In this document: positions 62,273-64,000 of the stretch, one piece after another | Layout of the letters: each line of letters begins with the position of its first letter | How positions within the stretch are numbered: the first letter of the stretch is position 1 | From: CAINVV01 sp964506325 | GTDB lineage: Bacteria > Bacteroidota > Bacteroidia > Bacteroidales > Prolixibacteraceae | DNA length: 64,000 nucleotides | NCBI GenBank assembly: GCA_964506325.1 | Contig: CAZDLO010000008.1 | Location: forward strand, 10,130-74,129 | Reading direction: 5' to 3' | Position numbers and translations under genes: made by a program | Notes under the pieces: model-generated | What the model was told of the DNA's origin: nothing | Seen by the model: the letters and a program-made list of their open reading frames with translations, nothing else | The model's database searches: none

Positions 62273-62345
62273 ATAACTAATTGACATTAAAAATAATCTG
62301 ATGAAGGCTATTTGGGAAAAGGTGTAATTTGGAATACCTATTTAA

Positions 62346-63311
62346 ATGCTGACAAACACAGATATATGTCAAACGTTGCTATTTTTGAGAAAAATTTCCG
62401 CATTGAAAAAAGAGCTGAAGACCGCCTACCTTAAGTTGCACCTTATCGTCATTATTTATGGTTTTACCGCTATTCTGGGGAAACTGATCGAGCTGCCTGC
62501 GGTGGAGCTGGTATGGTACCGCATGCTCCTTGCCATTGTTACATTTTATATATACCTGAAGTTCAAAAGGGAAGATGTATCAGTCCCTCGCCGGGCGCTC
62601 CTGCGTTTTTTCCTTGTAGGTGTTATTATAGCAGTTCACTGGGTGACATTTTTTGGAGCCATTAAGCTTGCCAATGTCTCAGTTGCCCTGGGAGGGTTTG
62701 CGACAACGACCCTTTTTACCAGTCTGCTGGAACCATTCTTTCACCGTAAACGGATCAATATTTTCGAAGTAATGATCGGATTGGTGATCATTTCCGGGAT
62801 TTACCTCATATTTCGTTTTGAAACCCGGTACACACTGGGCTTCCTGGTTGCCCTGCTGTCGGCCTTCCTCGCAGGATTATTCACTGTGATGAACAAAAAG
62901 CTCATTGTTAACCACAGTGCTCTTCAGATCAGTTTTTATGAGATGATCGGGGGGTGGATGGCCATAACGGTTTTTATGCTCTTTACAGGGAAAGGGATCA
63001 GCCTGCCAGTTGCTGTTCCTTCACAGACGGATTGGATGTACCTGGTACTTCTCGCAACCGTGTGCACAGCTTATGCCCATAAAACCCAGGTAGAAGTGAT
63101 GAAGCACCTTACAGCATTCACCGTAACACTCTCCATCAACCTGGAACCTGTTTATGGAATTCTGATGGCATTTTTTATTTTTGGAGAGACAGAGCGAATG
63201 ACAACGGGCTTTTATGCAGGTACACTGGTAATCCTCCTTTCAGTCATTGGATTTCCCTTGTCGCAGTATTACCTTAGAAGAAGACAAAGACAGGTCAGTC
63301 AAACTGATTGA
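62346..63311 (+). CDS. EamA-family (DMT) transporter
   Basis: 321 residues with ten predicted transmembrane helices in two EamA repeats. First repeat begins LHLIVIIYGFTAILGKLI and contains ELVWYRMLLAIVTFYIYL; the repeats meet near the LGFLVALLSAFLAGLFTVMN segment; the second ends LEPVYGILMAFFIFGE, the typical EamA closing motif. Likely exports or imports a small metabolite; the substrate is unknown. Its 3' end overlaps the convergent hypothetical gene by 17 nt. Confidence 0.88.
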   Translation: MLTNTDICQTLLFLRKISALKKELKTAYLKLHLIVIIYGFTAILGKLIELPAVELVWYRMLLAIVTFYIYLKFKREDVSVPRRALLRFFLVGVIIAVHWVTFFGAIKLANVSVALGGFATTTLFTSLLEPFFHRKRINIFEVMIGLVIISGIYLIFRFETRYTLGFLVALLSAFLAGLFTVMNKKLIVNHSALQISFYEMIGGWMAITVFMLFTGKGISLPVAVPSQTDWMYLVLLATVCTAYAHKTQVEVMKHLTAFTVTLSINLEPVYGILMAFFIFGETERMTTGFYAGTLVILLSVIGFPLSQYYLRRRQRQVSQTD

Positions 63312-63807
63312 TGACGCCCTTGTCCAGCAATTCCGGTTCAATGCCCAGTTCTACTTCCAGGAAATCATCCATCTCATCTTCTGTTCCAAATTCTGCCACC
63401 AATCCGTTGTAAACGATGGTCCAAACATCCGTAGCACGCAGAATTTTCAGTCCGGGCAGTTCTGTGCTGAAGTCCTTCACCGGGAAACCGGGATTCATTC
63501 CCTCTTCCTTTTCCATCAGGAGCAAATATTTACAGAAGTAATCTGCCGCCGGAAACAGCTCATCCAGGATATCATCTTCTTCAGCACGGTCGTAGGTTTC
63601 AACAACCTCAATCCTGTAAACATCCATTACCCCTTCTGAATTAACGTACAATGCATCAGCAAAGGGTTTTTCAGGCCTTTTCTCAATATCTGTGAAGGGA
63701 ATAGGTGTGACTTGTGCCAAAAACCTGGGCCGGTGAGCATGGAGAACCATTTCAACAGACTCCTCACTGAGAGGGTCACTGCAAATCAAAAACTTCGGTG
63801 TATTCAT
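63295..63807 (-). CDS. Conserved-looking hypothetical protein
   Basis: 170 residues from MNTPKFLICSDPLSEES; a further upstream ATG at 63915 gives an unlikely N-terminus. Acidic, soluble, no signal peptide or membrane helix. Segments such as FLAQVTPIPFTDIEKRP, VYRIEVVETYDRAEEDD and TEDEMDDFLEVELGIEPELL show mixed alpha/beta character. The coding pattern looks genuine, but I do not recognise the family and assign no function. Confidence 0.65.
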   Translation of the reverse strand: MNTPKFLICSDPLSEESVEMVLHAHRPRFLAQVTPIPFTDIEKRPEKPFADALYVNSEGVMDVYRIEVVETYDRAEEDDILDELFPAADYFCKYLLLMEKEEGMNPGFPVKDFSTELPGLKILRATDVWTIVYNGLVAEFGTEDEMDDFLEVELGIEPELLDKGVINQFD

Positions 63808-63920
63808 AGATATTGGATTAATTGCATCATTTGGTAAAAATAATAAGTTTATCGGGCAGTTTATATAATTTTGAAAAATAGGATTACAAACAACACCCGG
63901 GTATTGAAAAACCATAATTA

Positions 63921-63937
63921 TTTAGAATCAATCTAAA
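63921..63937. repeat. 17-bp dyad repeat, copy E (16/17)
   Basis: TTTAGAATCAATCTAAA, 114 nt upstream of the hypothetical gene and adjacent to the heptamer array. One mismatch to the window consensus. Confidence 0.6.
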
Positions 63938-63943
63938 CATCCC

Positions 63944-64000
63944 CATAACTCATAACTCATAACTCATAACTCATAACTCATAATTCATAACTCATAACTC
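63944..64000. repeat. Heptanucleotide tandem array (CATAACT)n
   Basis: Eight head-to-tail units of CATAACT (the sixth is CATAATT), continuing past the right edge of the window. Non-coding; a candidate variable-number repeat. Confidence 0.9.

Noticed and set aside
63944..64000. Possible CRISPR array
   Set aside because: Seven-nt units without spacers; a simple tandem repeat.

Overview
The window looks like chromosome from a member of the Bacteroidota, most likely an anaerobic or facultative Bacteroidales/Marinilabiliales-type bacterium. The evidence is a SusC/SusD pair, type IX secretion (T9SS) C-terminal sorting domains on two proteins, DUF4402 proteins, Bacteroidota-style glycoside hydrolases, near absence of Shine-Dalgarno sequences and a few TAnnTTTG -7 promoter boxes. 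No rRNA, tRNA, CRISPR array, prophage or intact insertion sequence was found. The genus cannot be fixed from the sequence.

Region 1 (1-15.8 kb): after the tail of a LytTR regulator comes a long minus-strand myo-inositol catabolic operon. In transcription order it holds a Na+/solute symporter (apparently split by a frameshift), a transaldolase-family protein, iolB, iolD, iolA, iolE, iolG, then susC and susD. A divergent AraC regulator (14868-15833) probably controls it. IolC and IolJ are not here; the transaldolase-like enzyme may take the aldolase step.

Region 2 (15.8-28.6 kb): a degraded DUF2490-like pseudogene, then secreted hydrolases: a Tat-exported GH63-like enzyme, a GDPD/PI-PLC-like phosphodiesterase, a GH92 mannosidase-like enzyme with a LamG domain, a metallo-beta-lactamase-fold protein, a C69 dipeptidase, a ChbG/YdjC deacetylase and a propeller plus helical-toroid protein of unknown function.

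Region 3 (28.7-48.7 kb): the most unusual part. It encodes what looks like a chaperone-usher-type surface fibre system: a PapD-like chaperone, an usher-like outer-membrane protein ending in a SPOR domain, three DUF4402 putative subunits and a large Ig-repeat protein with a T9SS sorting domain. Six two-component proteins sit among them, including an NtrC-type sigma-54 activator. Two sigma-54 promoters are visible, one before the adhesin-DUF4402-usher operon and one before the small-protein/DUF4402 operon. Each has the same 14-bp dyad 47-48 bp upstream of its -24 element, which implies common control.

Region 4 (48.9-54.5 kb): a fermentation cluster, pta, a divergent 3-hydroxyacyl-CoA dehydrogenase-like gene, ackA, ptb and buk. 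A 75-nt element that forms a 24-codon ORF overlapping the next start codon (ATGA) occurs before both ackA and iolG, linking the two metabolic regions.

Region 5 (54.7-64 kb): a CE15-like esterase, a trypsin-like T9SS protease, a BtuFCD/FecBCD-type metal-chelate ABC importer, a YhcH-family protein, an EamA transporter, a conserved hypothetical, and a heptanucleotide repeat running off the right end. A 17-bp dyad (TTTAGAATnATTCTAAA) recurs five times between genes across the window.
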